From Euryarchaeota archaeon Ods02 (GTDB lineage Archaea > Halobacteriota > Halobacteria > Halobacteriales > Halorutilaceae), in contig JAQZDA010000011.1 of NCBI GenBank assembly GCA_028751075.1, forward strand, positions 1 through 64,000: a stretch of DNA of 64,000 bases, written 5' to 3'. Shown here piece after piece: positions 26,248 to 34,528 of the stretch. The notes below the pieces were generated by a model. The model made no database searches. It saw only the letters and a program-made list of their open reading frames with translations, and was not told the origin of the DNA. A program made the position numbers and the translations under genes. Positions within the stretch are counted from its first letter, which is position 1, and each line of letters opens with the position of its first letter.

Positions 26248-26800
26248 TGGTCAAGGCTACGTCGTAGGAGTGGTGGCGATGGTGTTCGTCACCGTCGGAC
26301 TGGCTGCCGGCGTCTACGTAGCATTCGGTGGTTTCTCCGACGTCGAAGAACAGCAGGGGTTAGACGGCGTGATCTCGCAGACAGAGGCCGTGGGTTCGTT
26401 AGAACCCGACGCCGGCCACAGCTACGAGTCCGTCGTCACCCTGACGCAGGTCACCGGTGAGCCCGTCAACGTCGCCGAAGTCGAGGTGGACGTCAACACC
26501 CCAGATCGACAGGCGACGCTCACAGATCTACCCGTGGACGACTGCCCGACGACCGCCGACCTCGACACCGTGCACACGGAAGGCGATTCCATCTTTCAGG
26601 CGGGGTGTCAGTGGGGCGGCGTGCTCGTCGAGTCGACGGACGATATCTGGAGTCAAGGCGACGACATCGTGCTGCGGTTCGACGACGGCGAGGTACCCGC
26701 GTTAGACGACCCCGGCAGCTACCGCGGAGAGACCGTGAAGGTCGAGGTCGTCGACGAGAGTTCCGGCGTCGTGCTCACCGAAGTGGACGCAGAGCCTTAG
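26240..26800 (+). CDS. Pilin-like secreted protein
   Basis: A 186-residue protein that starts with TTG at 26240, preceded by GGGAGGTAGG at 26226-26235, a clear ribosome site inside the end of the preceding gene. Leader MASGQ, hydrophobic helix about 6-30, then an acidic beta-rich domain (VTLTQVTGEPVNVAEVEVDV) with paired cysteines (DDCPTT; AGCQWGG). The fold resembles archaellin- and pilin-like ectodomains. The gene overlaps the convergent hydrolase gene by 4 bases. Confidence 0.65.
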   Translation: MASGQGYVVGVVAMVFVTVGLAAGVYVAFGGFSDVEEQQGLDGVISQTEAVGSLEPDAGHSYESVVTLTQVTGEPVNVAEVEVDVNTPDRQATLTDLPVDDCPTTADLDTVHTEGDSIFQAGCQWGGVLVESTDDIWSQGDDIVLRFDDGEVPALDDPGSYRGETVKVEVVDESSGVVLTEVDAEP

Positions 26801-27915
26801 CCGTGACGGCCCTCCGCCGTTCTCTCTTCCTCCTGCTGGCTCTCCGAATCCTCCAACCAGTCAGCGATGACGGGATACAGCTCCTCCGCCGCGGGCTTTG
26901 ACAGCATCATGTCGGCGTGCGCGTAGTCACGGTCGAAGCCGTCTTCCTCACCCGCTATCAAGAGCTGCTTGTCGTCTTCAGGGGTGCCGAGCTGGTAGTA
27001 CGCGGTCTCGACGTCTGGGCGGGGGACTAGGACGTCGTTCTCACCCGCTATAACAAGCGTAGGTGTCTTTATGTCGTCTACGCCGGCTGCGTAGTCGACG
27101 GTGCCGTCACGGCTCCTCCATTCACCCGTCGTAATCCATCGGCTGAAGTCGTCGAGCAAGACGAGACACATCATCGAGACGGCGACGGTGGAGGCTTTCC
27201 GGACGTTCTCGGTTTCGACGTTCTCCTTGTCGAACAGGAACAGCGAGATCCTCCTCGGGATCAGGGGGAAGATGGCGGCGTTGAGTCGGGCGAAGAACGG
27301 GAGGAGGTAGCTCCGTCGGATGCTGGTGAGCAGCCACGTGAAGTACCGTCCGAGATGGGACAGCGCCGACAGCACGGTGTGGTGTTCGATGACGAGGGGG
27401 CTGCCGACGGTGACCGCTCGCCGGAACCTGCCGTCCAGCCCACCGGTGCCGGCGCAGGCGTAGTAAAGCATACCCCCCATGCTGTGCCCCACCCAGTCGA
27501 GCTCCTGGGAACCTGTTTCCTGTAGGACGTATTCGACTGCTGTGGGGACGTCGTGTCGGTAGTAGTCGTCGAAGCTCCAGGGTTCGCCTGGGACGTCGCT
27601 TTCGCCGCGGCCGCGGAGCTCCAGCAGCCAGACGTCTCGGCCGCGTTCGTTCGCGAGATACTGCGCCAGCCCCACCTCGTCGTCGAGACTCAAGCTCCTG
27701 TGGGTGGTGCCGAGGCCGTGAACCATGAGCACCGGTGTCGGGTCCGTCAGAGACGTCGCGCGGTGTCGCCAGAGAGATACCTCGTGTCCGGTGTCCGTCT
27801 CCACTAGGTGGTGTTCATCCGCCGACTGCTCAGGCTTATAATTTCTCTTGTATAGAAGGTCTAAGAGCACGAGAGCGAGCAGCACGACGGCGACAGCCGC
27901 CAGCAACTCCAGCAT
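26797..27915 (-). CDS. Membrane-anchored alpha/beta hydrolase
   Basis: A 372-residue alpha/beta hydrolase, anchored by one N-terminal helix (LELLAAVAVVLLALVLLDLL). The oxyanion region is MVHGLGTTH, the nucleophile is Ser in GHSMGG, the acid is Asp in IAGENDVLVP, and the His is in DYAHADMM, so the triad is complete. Similarity to PhaC/lipase-type hydrolases suggests a lipid or polyester substrate, unproven. The ATG at 27915 is chosen over a GTG at 27933 because a minus-strand TATA-like element (27941-27948) is centred 30 bases before it. Confidence 0.8.
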   Translation of the reverse strand: MLELLAAVAVVLLALVLLDLLYKRNYKPEQSADEHHLVETDTGHEVSLWRHRATSLTDPTPVLMVHGLGTTHRSLSLDDEVGLAQYLANERGRDVWLLELRGRGESDVPGEPWSFDDYYRHDVPTAVEYVLQETGSQELDWVGHSMGGMLYYACAGTGGLDGRFRRAVTVGSPLVIEHHTVLSALSHLGRYFTWLLTSIRRSYLLPFFARLNAAIFPLIPRRISLFLFDKENVETENVRKASTVAVSMMCLVLLDDFSRWITTGEWRSRDGTVDYAAGVDDIKTPTLVIAGENDVLVPRPDVETAYYQLGTPEDDKQLLIAGEEDGFDRDYAHADMMLSKPAAEELYPVIADWLEDSESQQEEERTAEGRHG

Positions 27916-28017
27916 CTTGACGGGATATCCCACGCACCGTAACTAAACCTTTCGACGGCGCAAGCCTTCTTTGACAGGTACCGTAATCCATTACCTCCGT
28001 CGTCGTCAACGAGGGAC

Positions 28018-29034
28018 ATGGAGATATCCGGAAGACTGGTCGTCGGCCGCGAGATGGAGGTGGTGGAGGGCACCGTCGAGGTCGAAGACGGACGGATACA
28101 GGAGGTTCGACGTGAGAGCGTGGACTCCGACGACGTCGTGGTGCCGGCGCTTGTGAACGCGCACACCCACGTCGGCGACACGGTGGCGAAGGAGACCGGG
28201 CGGGGGCTTCCGCTCGACGAGGTGGTGGCGCCGCCCGACAGCCACAAGCACCGGATGCTCCGGTCTACGTCTCGGGAGGAGAAACGCCGGGCGATGAAGC
28301 ACACCGTCGACCTCATGGAGGGCGTGGGTATCGGTGCCTTCGGGGACTTCCGCGAGGAAGGCGTGGAAGGCGCAAAGGACCTCCGAGCGGCGGCAGAGGA
28401 CTCGCCGGTCGACGACGTCGTCTTCGGGAGCGGGCCGCCGGAGGTTCTCGACGTCGCCGACGGATACGGAGCCAGCGGCGCACGCGACGACGACTTCCAC
28501 AGAGAGAGAGCGGCCGCGAGGGAGTGCGGGAAGCCGTTCGCCATCCACGCCGGCGAACGGGACAGCGACGACGTCGACGGCGCGTTCAGCTACGACCCCG
28601 ACCTCATGGTGCACATGGTGCACGCCCGCAGCCAGGACCTCGAACGCCTGAGGGAGACGGAGACGCCGGTGGTGGCGTGTCCCCGCTGCAACCTCGTCAT
28701 CGGCGTCGGGAAGCCGCCGGTGAAGGAGCTGGTGGACGCGACGACGGTGGCGTTGGGGACGGACAACGTGATGTTGAACGCGCCGTCCCTGTGGCGGGAG
28801 ATGGAGTTCGTGTCCAAGCACTGGAACCTCGACGACAGCGAGGTGCTGCGGATGGCGACGGTGAACGGCGCGGAAACCCTTGGTCTCGAAGACACCGGAG
28901 TCATCGAGGAAGGCGCTCGCGCCCGTCTGGTGGTGCTCAGTGGTGACCGCAGCCTGAAGTACGTCGACGACGTCGTCGCAGGCGTCGTCCGGCGGGCGGG
29001 CGCGGGTGACGTGAAGGACGTCGTGCTACTATGA
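28018..29034 (+). CDS. Amidohydrolase-family deaminase/hydrolase
   Basis: A 338-residue metal-dependent amidohydrolase. Metal-ligand motifs: NAHTHVGD (HxH), FAIHAGE, MVHMVHA and ALGTDN. The pattern fits the MtaD/TrzN/SsnA-type (chlorohydrolase, deaminase) branch. At 338 residues it is shorter than MtaD, a clear member of which is encoded at 41217. The substrate, possibly a nucleobase or a related amine, is unknown. Divergent from the hydrolase, with 102 bases between starts. Confidence 0.82.
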   Translation: MEISGRLVVGREMEVVEGTVEVEDGRIQEVRRESVDSDDVVVPALVNAHTHVGDTVAKETGRGLPLDEVVAPPDSHKHRMLRSTSREEKRRAMKHTVDLMEGVGIGAFGDFREEGVEGAKDLRAAAEDSPVDDVVFGSGPPEVLDVADGYGASGARDDDFHRERAAARECGKPFAIHAGERDSDDVDGAFSYDPDLMVHMVHARSQDLERLRETETPVVACPRCNLVIGVGKPPVKELVDATTVALGTDNVMLNAPSLWREMEFVSKHWNLDDSEVLRMATVNGAETLGLEDTGVIEEGARARLVVLSGDRSLKYVDDVVAGVVRRAGAGDVKDVVLL

Positions 29035-29137
29035 ACGTAGGGAGAGACCCAGCTAATTGACAACTTTACCTCGGCTATGTGATATAAGAGGTATTCGAAG
29101 CTCTGTCTTCCCCCACACCTCCTCGTTCTGGACGTCT

Positions 29138-29471
29138 TTAGACGTAGATTATCTCGCCGGATACGTCGATGGAACCCCTGTGTTCGAGAGCTGAATCCAG
29201 CTCCCTCACCAGCGTGCCCACGTCTCTACCGTGCTGTGAAGCGTATACGACGGTGGGATGCTCGTCCTCGAACTCGGACTCCACGAGCGATAGGAAGTCG
29301 TCGTCGAACGTCAGCAACAGCCACTCGCTCTCGTATGCGAGTTCGACGTGCTCTCTGTCGGTGTACCCCAGCGTACCTTCTTCCACCGCAGTGGTCACGT
29401 TCCAGCCTATACCGTCTCAATCCCTCGGCGACCGGCATCCAGACGTTCTCGTCGCAGTAGATGGTCGCCAT
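29138..29471 (-). pseudogene. DUF5615 PIN-like toxin gene broken by a one-base frameshift
   Basis: The first frame from the ATG at 29471 encodes MATIYCDENVWMPVAEGLRR, the characteristic start of DUF5615 PIN-like nucleases. Near 29411-29414 the frame shifts: reading TAT-GGC-TGG-AAC instead of TATAGGCTGG restores Y-G-W-N-V-TTAVEEGT and continues through WLLLTFDDDFLSL to the stop at 29138. One extra base (an A) accounts for it. The second part alone has no ribosome site. The gene follows a DUF433 antitoxin gene, so this was a toxin-antitoxin pair. Confidence 0.8.
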
Positions 29472-29484
29472 TCTTCTGGCCTGC

Positions 29485-29724
29485 TCAAGCTTCGACTTCT
29501 TCCGCTGTATCGCGGCATCCTCGGAACTCGTCGATGTTCGCGTAGTAGTATGCGAGCGCGGTATGTACGTCTTCGAGGGAGAGCGCCGGGTAGAAGTCAG
29601 CGATCTCGTCAGGAGAGTAACCGTTGTGTTCGTAGGCACAGGCCACGTTGATCACACGGATCCCCGTGTCCTCCACGGTAGGGGAACCAAGGCTGTGTTC
29701 TTCATCCCGGACGATCTCGGTCAT
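29485..29724 (-). CDS. DUF433-type antitoxin of the broken DUF5615 toxin
   Basis: A 79-residue winged-helix DUF433 protein (VEDTGIRVINVACAYEHNGY, SPDEIADFYPALSLEDVHTALAYYYAN), the usual partner of DUF5615 toxins. The ATG at 29724 is preferred to the preceding GTG because TTTTAAGA on the minus strand (29748-29756) is centred 28 bases upstream. Its end (RGCRDTAEEVEA) may itself be frameshifted: the neighbouring frame encodes a charged helix (AAIQRKKSKLEQARRM) that runs straight into the toxin start, as expected of an intact antitoxin tail. Confidence 0.75.
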   Translation of the reverse strand: MTEIVRDEEHSLGSPTVEDTGIRVINVACAYEHNGYSPDEIADFYPALSLEDVHTALAYYYANIDEFRGCRDTAEEVEA

Positions 29725-29747
29725 CACCTGGTATTTCGCCTTTGAAC

Positions 29748-29756
29748 CTCTTAAAA
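29748..29756 (-). promoter_or_regulatory. TATA-like element of the DUF433/DUF5615 pair
   Basis: GTTTTAAGA on the minus strand is centred 28 bases before the ATG at 29724. Confidence 0.45.
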
Positions 29757-29796
29757 CCGGAACATCGAACCCCCCCCTTCCTTTTCCGCCAGGAAC

Positions 29797-30075
29797 TCAG
29801 TACCTGACCTCGAACCCCTCGAACCCGTCCTCCGGCTCCCGCCACTCGACCTCCATGTCATCCACCTCCGCCCTGGGGCTACCACTGTGGCAGAACTCCA
29901 CCATCTCCTCGACTGCGTCCTCGCTCCCCTCGAACACGGCTTCCACGCGGCCGTCGTCGAGGTTCCGCACCCAGCCTTCGACCCCGCGGTCACGAGCTTC
30001 GTCGCGTGTGGTGGCGCGGAAGTATACGCCCTGTACCTTACCCGAGACGTAGACGTGCGCTTGCTTACGGGTCAT
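29797..30075 (-). CDS. acyP: Acylphosphatase
   Basis: A 92-residue acylphosphatase, which hydrolyses carboxyl-phosphate bonds. The catalytic Arg (R20 in VQGVYFRATTRDEA) and Asn (N38 in GWVRNLDDGRVE) are both present, and the length is standard. The ATG at 30075 is the family-consistent start; in-frame sequence farther upstream does not resemble the family. Confidence 0.93.
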   Translation of the reverse strand: MTRKQAHVYVSGKVQGVYFRATTRDEARDRGVEGWVRNLDDGRVEAVFEGSEDAVEEMVEFCHSGSPRAEVDDMEVEWREPEDGFEGFEVRY

Positions 30076-30134
30076 GTACGGGGATTCGTTGTCGCGGGTG
30101 ATGTGAGTTACGGCGCCCGCCTCGGTTAACGCCG

Positions 30135-30142
30135 TGTTTTTA
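30135..30142 (+). promoter_or_regulatory. TATA-like element of the NOG1-type GTPase gene
   Basis: TGTTTTTA is centred about 27 bases before the ATG at 30166. Confidence 0.4.
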
Positions 30143-30165
30143 CCGGCCCACCCGCTACCAGCGGT

Positions 30166-31143
30166 ATGGCGACGCCGTTCGAAGACCTGCCTTTCGTCGA
30201 CTCCGCGGAGGACCTCCTGGACACCGCGTTCTCGTCGGCGGCTCGCGCCGCCGAAAGCAACAGCGGAGTCGACAGCCAGCGCGCGCAGACGCAGCGCGCC
30301 GCGAACAGCTTGAGCGGAAGCCTCGAAAACCTCGTCAGCGGCTTCCCGTCTTTCACCCATCTCGACCCACCGTACGACGAGCTCGCGGACGCCGTCGTAG
30401 ACGTCGACGAAGTACGACGCGTCCTCGGCCGCGTCGACGGCGTCAGCAGCCAGATACAGAGCGTCGCCGCCGAGACCCAGAGAGAGCTCGCGGACGCCGA
30501 CTCATCGCAGGAAGCCGTCGACAGCCGCAAACGTGCGTTCGCGCGTTTCGACTCCATCGTCAGCGAGCTCGAAACCGACCTCCAGCTGCTCGCGGAAGCG
30601 AGGGAAGCCCTCATAGCCATCCCCGAAGTATCCGACGACCCCACCGTCGCCCTCGCCGGCGCACCAAACGTAGGGAAGTCCACGATACTGCGGGAGATGA
30701 CCGCCGCCGACCCAGACGTAGACACCTACTCGTTCACCACTCAGAACCTCGTGGTCGGCCACCTCGACGTCGACACACCTGGCGAGCGGCTGCAGATCGT
30801 GGAGACGCCGGGGTTGCTCGACCGCGACACCGAGGAACGCAACCGGATGGAGCGACAGAGCCTGATAGCGCTGGAACAGGTCGCCGACGTCGTCTTCTGG
30901 ATCTACGACGCCAGCGAAAGCTGCGGATACACGATGGAGACCCAGCGACGGCTCCGCAGCGACGTCGTACCCCCCGAGCTACCAGTGTTGGAGGTAGCGA
31001 ACAAAGCTGACCTGGAGTTCCAGAGGGACGTCGACTTCGACGTCGAGATATCCGCTGAGGACGAAGAAGACGTCAGCCGGCTGGAGAAGGAGATACGTAG
31101 CCGATTGCAGCCGGAGGCTGTCGAAAGGTTGCCGGACGAGTAG
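30166..31143 (+). CDS. NOG1-family GTP-binding protein
   Basis: A 325-residue GTPase of the archaeal NOG1 type, linked to large-ribosomal-subunit assembly. An N-terminal helical bundle (about 1-155) precedes the G domain: G1 GAPNVGKST (165-173), G3 VETPGLLDRD, and G4 VANKADL. Compared with eukaryotic Nog1 it lacks the long C-terminal extension, as usual in archaea. Monocistronic. Confidence 0.88.
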   Translation: MATPFEDLPFVDSAEDLLDTAFSSAARAAESNSGVDSQRAQTQRAANSLSGSLENLVSGFPSFTHLDPPYDELADAVVDVDEVRRVLGRVDGVSSQIQSVAAETQRELADADSSQEAVDSRKRAFARFDSIVSELETDLQLLAEAREALIAIPEVSDDPTVALAGAPNVGKSTILREMTAADPDVDTYSFTTQNLVVGHLDVDTPGERLQIVETPGLLDRDTEERNRMERQSLIALEQVADVVFWIYDASESCGYTMETQRRLRSDVVPPELPVLEVANKADLEFQRDVDFDVEISAEDEEDVSRLEKEIRSRLQPEAVERLPDE

Positions 31144-31217
31144 ACGAGCTACTGTCCTCCGCCGCCGATGCCTTCTGCAGGGGTTCCCCTGGCTTCAGTG
31201 GGTTGGAAACCGTGAAC

Positions 31218-31225
31218 CTATTATC
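31218..31225 (+). promoter_or_regulatory. TATA-like element of carB
   Basis: CTATTATC is centred 28 bases before the carB ATG, fitting a leaderless transcript. Confidence 0.45.
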
Positions 31226-31248
31226 CCCCGACAGGCAATTACGCGCTA

Positions 31249-34200
31249 ATGCCTACTCGCGAGGACTTGGACAAGGTTCTTCTCATCGGTTCCGGCCCCA
31301 TCGTCATCGGTCAGGCGGCGGAGTTCGACTACTCCGGTTCGCAGGCCTGCCGCGCCATCCGTGAGGAGGGGATAGAGGTGGTGCTCGTCAACAGCAACCC
31401 CGCGACGATAATGACGGACCCCGAGATAGCGGACGAGGTCTACCTCGAACCATTGGAGCCGGAGTACGTGGAACGCATCATCGAGAAAGAACAACCCGAC
31501 GCATTGATCAGCAGCCTCGGGGGACAGACCGGACTCAACGTCAGCGCGCAGCTCGCGGAACAAGGTGTGCTCGAGGAGTACGACGTCGAGCTCCTGGGTA
31601 CGAGCCTGGAGACCATCCACATGAGCGAGGACCGCCAGCAGTTCGCGGAGTTCCTCGACGACATCGACGAAGACACCGCCAGGAGCATGACCGTCGAATC
31701 CGTCGACCAAGTAGATGAGGTCATAAAGAAGTTCGGCTTACCCGTGATAATGCGCACCACTTACACCCTCGGAGGCAGCGGCAGCGGCGTCGTCCGCAGC
31801 CGCGAGGAGCTCGAACAGAAGGTTGAGAAAGGCATCGAGCTGTCGATGACGGACGAGGTCACCGTCGACGAAAGCATAGAGGGGTGGAAGGAGTTCGAGT
31901 ACGAGGTCATCCGCGACAAGAACGACACCACGATCACCATCTGCAACATGGAGAACATCGACAAGATGGGCATCCACACCGGTGAATCCACCGTCGTCAC
32001 CCCGAGCCAGACGATATCTGACGACGTCCACCAGCGGATGCGTTCGACGGGTATACGCGTCATCCGCGATCTCGGCATCATCGGCGGATGCAACATCCAG
32101 CTCGCTTACAACGACGCCACCGACGAGATCAAGGTCGTCGAGGTCAACCCACGGGTCTCGCGGTCGTCTGCGTTGGCGTCGAAGGCGACGGGCTACCCCA
32201 TAGCCCGCGTCACCGCGAAGATAGCGGTGGGGAAGACGATGGACGAGATACGGAACGACATCACGAAGGAAACTCCCGCGAGCTTCGAACCAACTATCGA
32301 CTACGTCGTAACAAAGATACCCCGGTGGCCGTTCGACAAGTTCGAGGGTGTCGACCGCACTATCGGCAGCGCGATGAAATCCACCGGCGAGGTCATGTCT
32401 ATCGGCCGCACGTTCGAGGAGTCGATGAAGAAAGCCCTGAGGTCGCTGGACATCGTGGAGCCGGAGTTCGACACCGACGAAGAGGTGCAGCGGTACCTGG
32501 AGACTCCGACGGACATCCGGATGTTCGCCTGCATCGAAGCCTTCCGCAGGGAGTTCACCGTCGACGACGTCGTCGAAGCCACGGACTTCGACCGCTGGTA
32601 CGTCGCCCGACTGAAGAAGATAGCGGATATGGAGGAACGTCTAGCGGACGAGGGAGCCACGGAAGACGCGGTCAGGGAGGCGAAACGCCTCGGTTTCACC
32701 GACCGCGAGATAGCGGAACACACGGGAGAGAGCCTCGGAGACGTCGAAGACAGCCGCGGCGAAGCCACCTACAAGATGGTGGACACCTGCGCCGCGGAGT
32801 TCGAAGCCGAGACCCCGTACTACTACAGCAGCTGGGAGAGCGTCGACGAGGTGAAGGACACCAAGGGCGACAAGGTCCTCATCGTCGGCGCGGGCCCCAT
32901 ACGTATAGGGCAGGGCGTGGAGTTCGACTACTGCACCGTCCACGCTGTCCAGGCATTGGAGAACGAAGGCGTGGAAGCGCAGATAGTGAACAACAACCCC
33001 GAGACTGTGTCCACGGACTACGACACCAGCGACAAGCTGTTCTTCGACCCCCTCACCCTCGAAGACGTCGTCAACATCGTGGAGAACGAGGACGTCGACT
33101 GGGTTATGACGCAGTTCGGCGGACAGACCAGCGTCAACCTCGCCGTCCCCATCGCCGAAGAGCTCGAACGCCGCAGCCTCGACGCCGCAGTCGTCGGCAC
33201 CAGCCCCGACAGCATGGATCTCGCGGAGGACCGCGACAGGTTCAACGAGCTCATGGACGACATCGGCGTCAAGCAGCCTGAAGGCGGCACCGGACACAGC
33301 GAGGAGGAAGCGCTCGCTATCGCCGACGACATCGGCTACCCCGTCTTGGTCCGCCCGAGCTACGTCCTCGGCGGCAGAGCGATGCAGGTGGTGTGGGACG
33401 AGTTCGAGCTACGGGAGTACATGGAGGAAGCCGTCCGCGTGTCACCCGACCACCCCATACTCGTCGACGAGTTCCTCGCCGACGCCGTAGAGCTCGACAT
33501 CGACGCCGTCAGCGACGGAGAAGACGTCTTGATAGGCGGAATAATGGAGCACATCGAAGCCGCCGGCGTCCACAGCGGAGACAGCGCCTGCGTGCTTCCG
33601 CCGCAGAACGTAGACGAAGAACGCCTCGACGAAGCCCGGGACGCAGTCAGGAAGATAGCGAAGGAGCTAGAGGTAGAGGGTCTGTTGAACGCGCAGATGG
33701 CGGTGCAGGACGGCGAGGTCTACATACTGGAGGCCAACCCCCGAAGCAGCCGGACGATACCGTTCGTGAGCAAGGCCGTCGGCGTCCCCTTGGCGAAAGC
33801 CGCCGCCCGAGCGATGATGGGGACTTCGCTCGACGAGATGCCTTACGAAGACGAACCATACGGCGACCACGTCGCAGTGAAAGAGGTGGTGCTGCCGTTC
33901 GACCGCCTCCCCGGGGTGTCGCCGACGCTGTCGCCGGAGATGAAGTCGACGGGCGAGGTCATGGGCGTCGACTACGGATTCGGACGCGCGTTCTACAAGG
34001 CGGAGCTCGCCGCCGGCAACCCCTTACCCGACAGCGGCACCGTCTTCGTCAGCGTCCGCGACAAGGACAAAGACGACATAGTCGACGTCGCAAGGAAGTT
34101 CAGCGACCTCGGCTTCAGCCTCGTCGCCACGGAGGGCACGCAGAAGCACCTGAAGGAACACGATGTCGAAGCCGACTTCATCGAGAAGGTTCACGAGGCG

Positions 34201-34434
34201 TCACCGAACGTCGTCGACCTCATGAAACGCGACGAAGTCGACCTCATCGTCAACACGCCGGACGAGAAACGCGCACGCGAGGACGGCGTCGACATCCGAC
34301 GAGAAGCCGTAGACCGCGACGTCCCCTACATCACGACGTTGAGGGCGGCTGAAGCCGCGGTGGAAGCTATCGAGAGCGCGGCCACGGAGGAGATATCCGT
34401 GAACAGCATCACCGGATACCTGGAGAACAGATAG
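31249..34434 (+). CDS. carB: Carbamoyl-phosphate synthase large subunit
   Basis: CarB makes carbamoyl phosphate from bicarbonate, ammonia and two ATP for pyrimidine and arginine synthesis. At 1061 residues it is full length, with two homologous ATP-grasp halves: SGPIVIGQAAEFDYSGSQA near residue 14 and AGPIRIGQGVEFDYCTVHA near residue 547, each followed by Asn-x-Asn-Pro and NPRVSRSSALASKATG / NPRSSRTIPFVSKAVG. The C-terminal MGS-like allosteric domain begins around 925 (GTVFVSVRDKDKDDI). carA is not adjacent in this window, unusual since carAB are often together. Confidence 0.96.
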   Translation: MPTREDLDKVLLIGSGPIVIGQAAEFDYSGSQACRAIREEGIEVVLVNSNPATIMTDPEIADEVYLEPLEPEYVERIIEKEQPDALISSLGGQTGLNVSAQLAEQGVLEEYDVELLGTSLETIHMSEDRQQFAEFLDDIDEDTARSMTVESVDQVDEVIKKFGLPVIMRTTYTLGGSGSGVVRSREELEQKVEKGIELSMTDEVTVDESIEGWKEFEYEVIRDKNDTTITICNMENIDKMGIHTGESTVVTPSQTISDDVHQRMRSTGIRVIRDLGIIGGCNIQLAYNDATDEIKVVEVNPRVSRSSALASKATGYPIARVTAKIAVGKTMDEIRNDITKETPASFEPTIDYVVTKIPRWPFDKFEGVDRTIGSAMKSTGEVMSIGRTFEESMKKALRSLDIVEPEFDTDEEVQRYLETPTDIRMFACIEAFRREFTVDDVVEATDFDRWYVARLKKIADMEERLADEGATEDAVREAKRLGFTDREIAEHTGESLGDVEDSRGEATYKMVDTCAAEFEAETPYYYSSWESVDEVKDTKGDKVLIVGAGPIRIGQGVEFDYCTVHAVQALENEGVEAQIVNNNPETVSTDYDTSDKLFFDPLTLEDVVNIVENEDVDWVMTQFGGQTSVNLAVPIAEELERRSLDAAVVGTSPDSMDLAEDRDRFNELMDDIGVKQPEGGTGHSEEEALAIADDIGYPVLVRPSYVLGGRAMQVVWDEFELREYMEEAVRVSPDHPILVDEFLADAVELDIDAVSDGEDVLIGGIMEHIEAAGVHSGDSACVLPPQNVDEERLDEARDAVRKIAKELEVEGLLNAQMAVQDGEVYILEANPRSSRTIPFVSKAVGVPLAKAAARAMMGTSLDEMPYEDEPYGDHVAVKEVVLPFDRLPGVSPTLSPEMKSTGEVMGVDYGFGRAFYKAELAAGNPLPDSGTVFVSVRDKDKDDIVDVARKFSDLGFSLVATEGTQKHLKEHDVEADFIEKVHEASPNVVDLMKRDEVDLIVNTPDEKRAREDGVDIRREAVDRDVPYITTLRAAEAAVEAIESAATEEISVNSITGYLENR

Positions 34435-34528
34435 AATGTCCGGAACGTTCTCCCTCTCGCTTCCTCCACTATAGACCCTTCATCGGCAACGGAAGCCCTT
34501 AACCCAGTCCATAGCCTAACTCAGCGTG

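Noticed and set aside
32088-33281. A 397-codon open frame in an alternate frame of carB, rich in Arg
   Set aside because: It is a shadow of carB. It is Arg/Gly/His-rich and opposite in composition to the acidic proteins of this organism.
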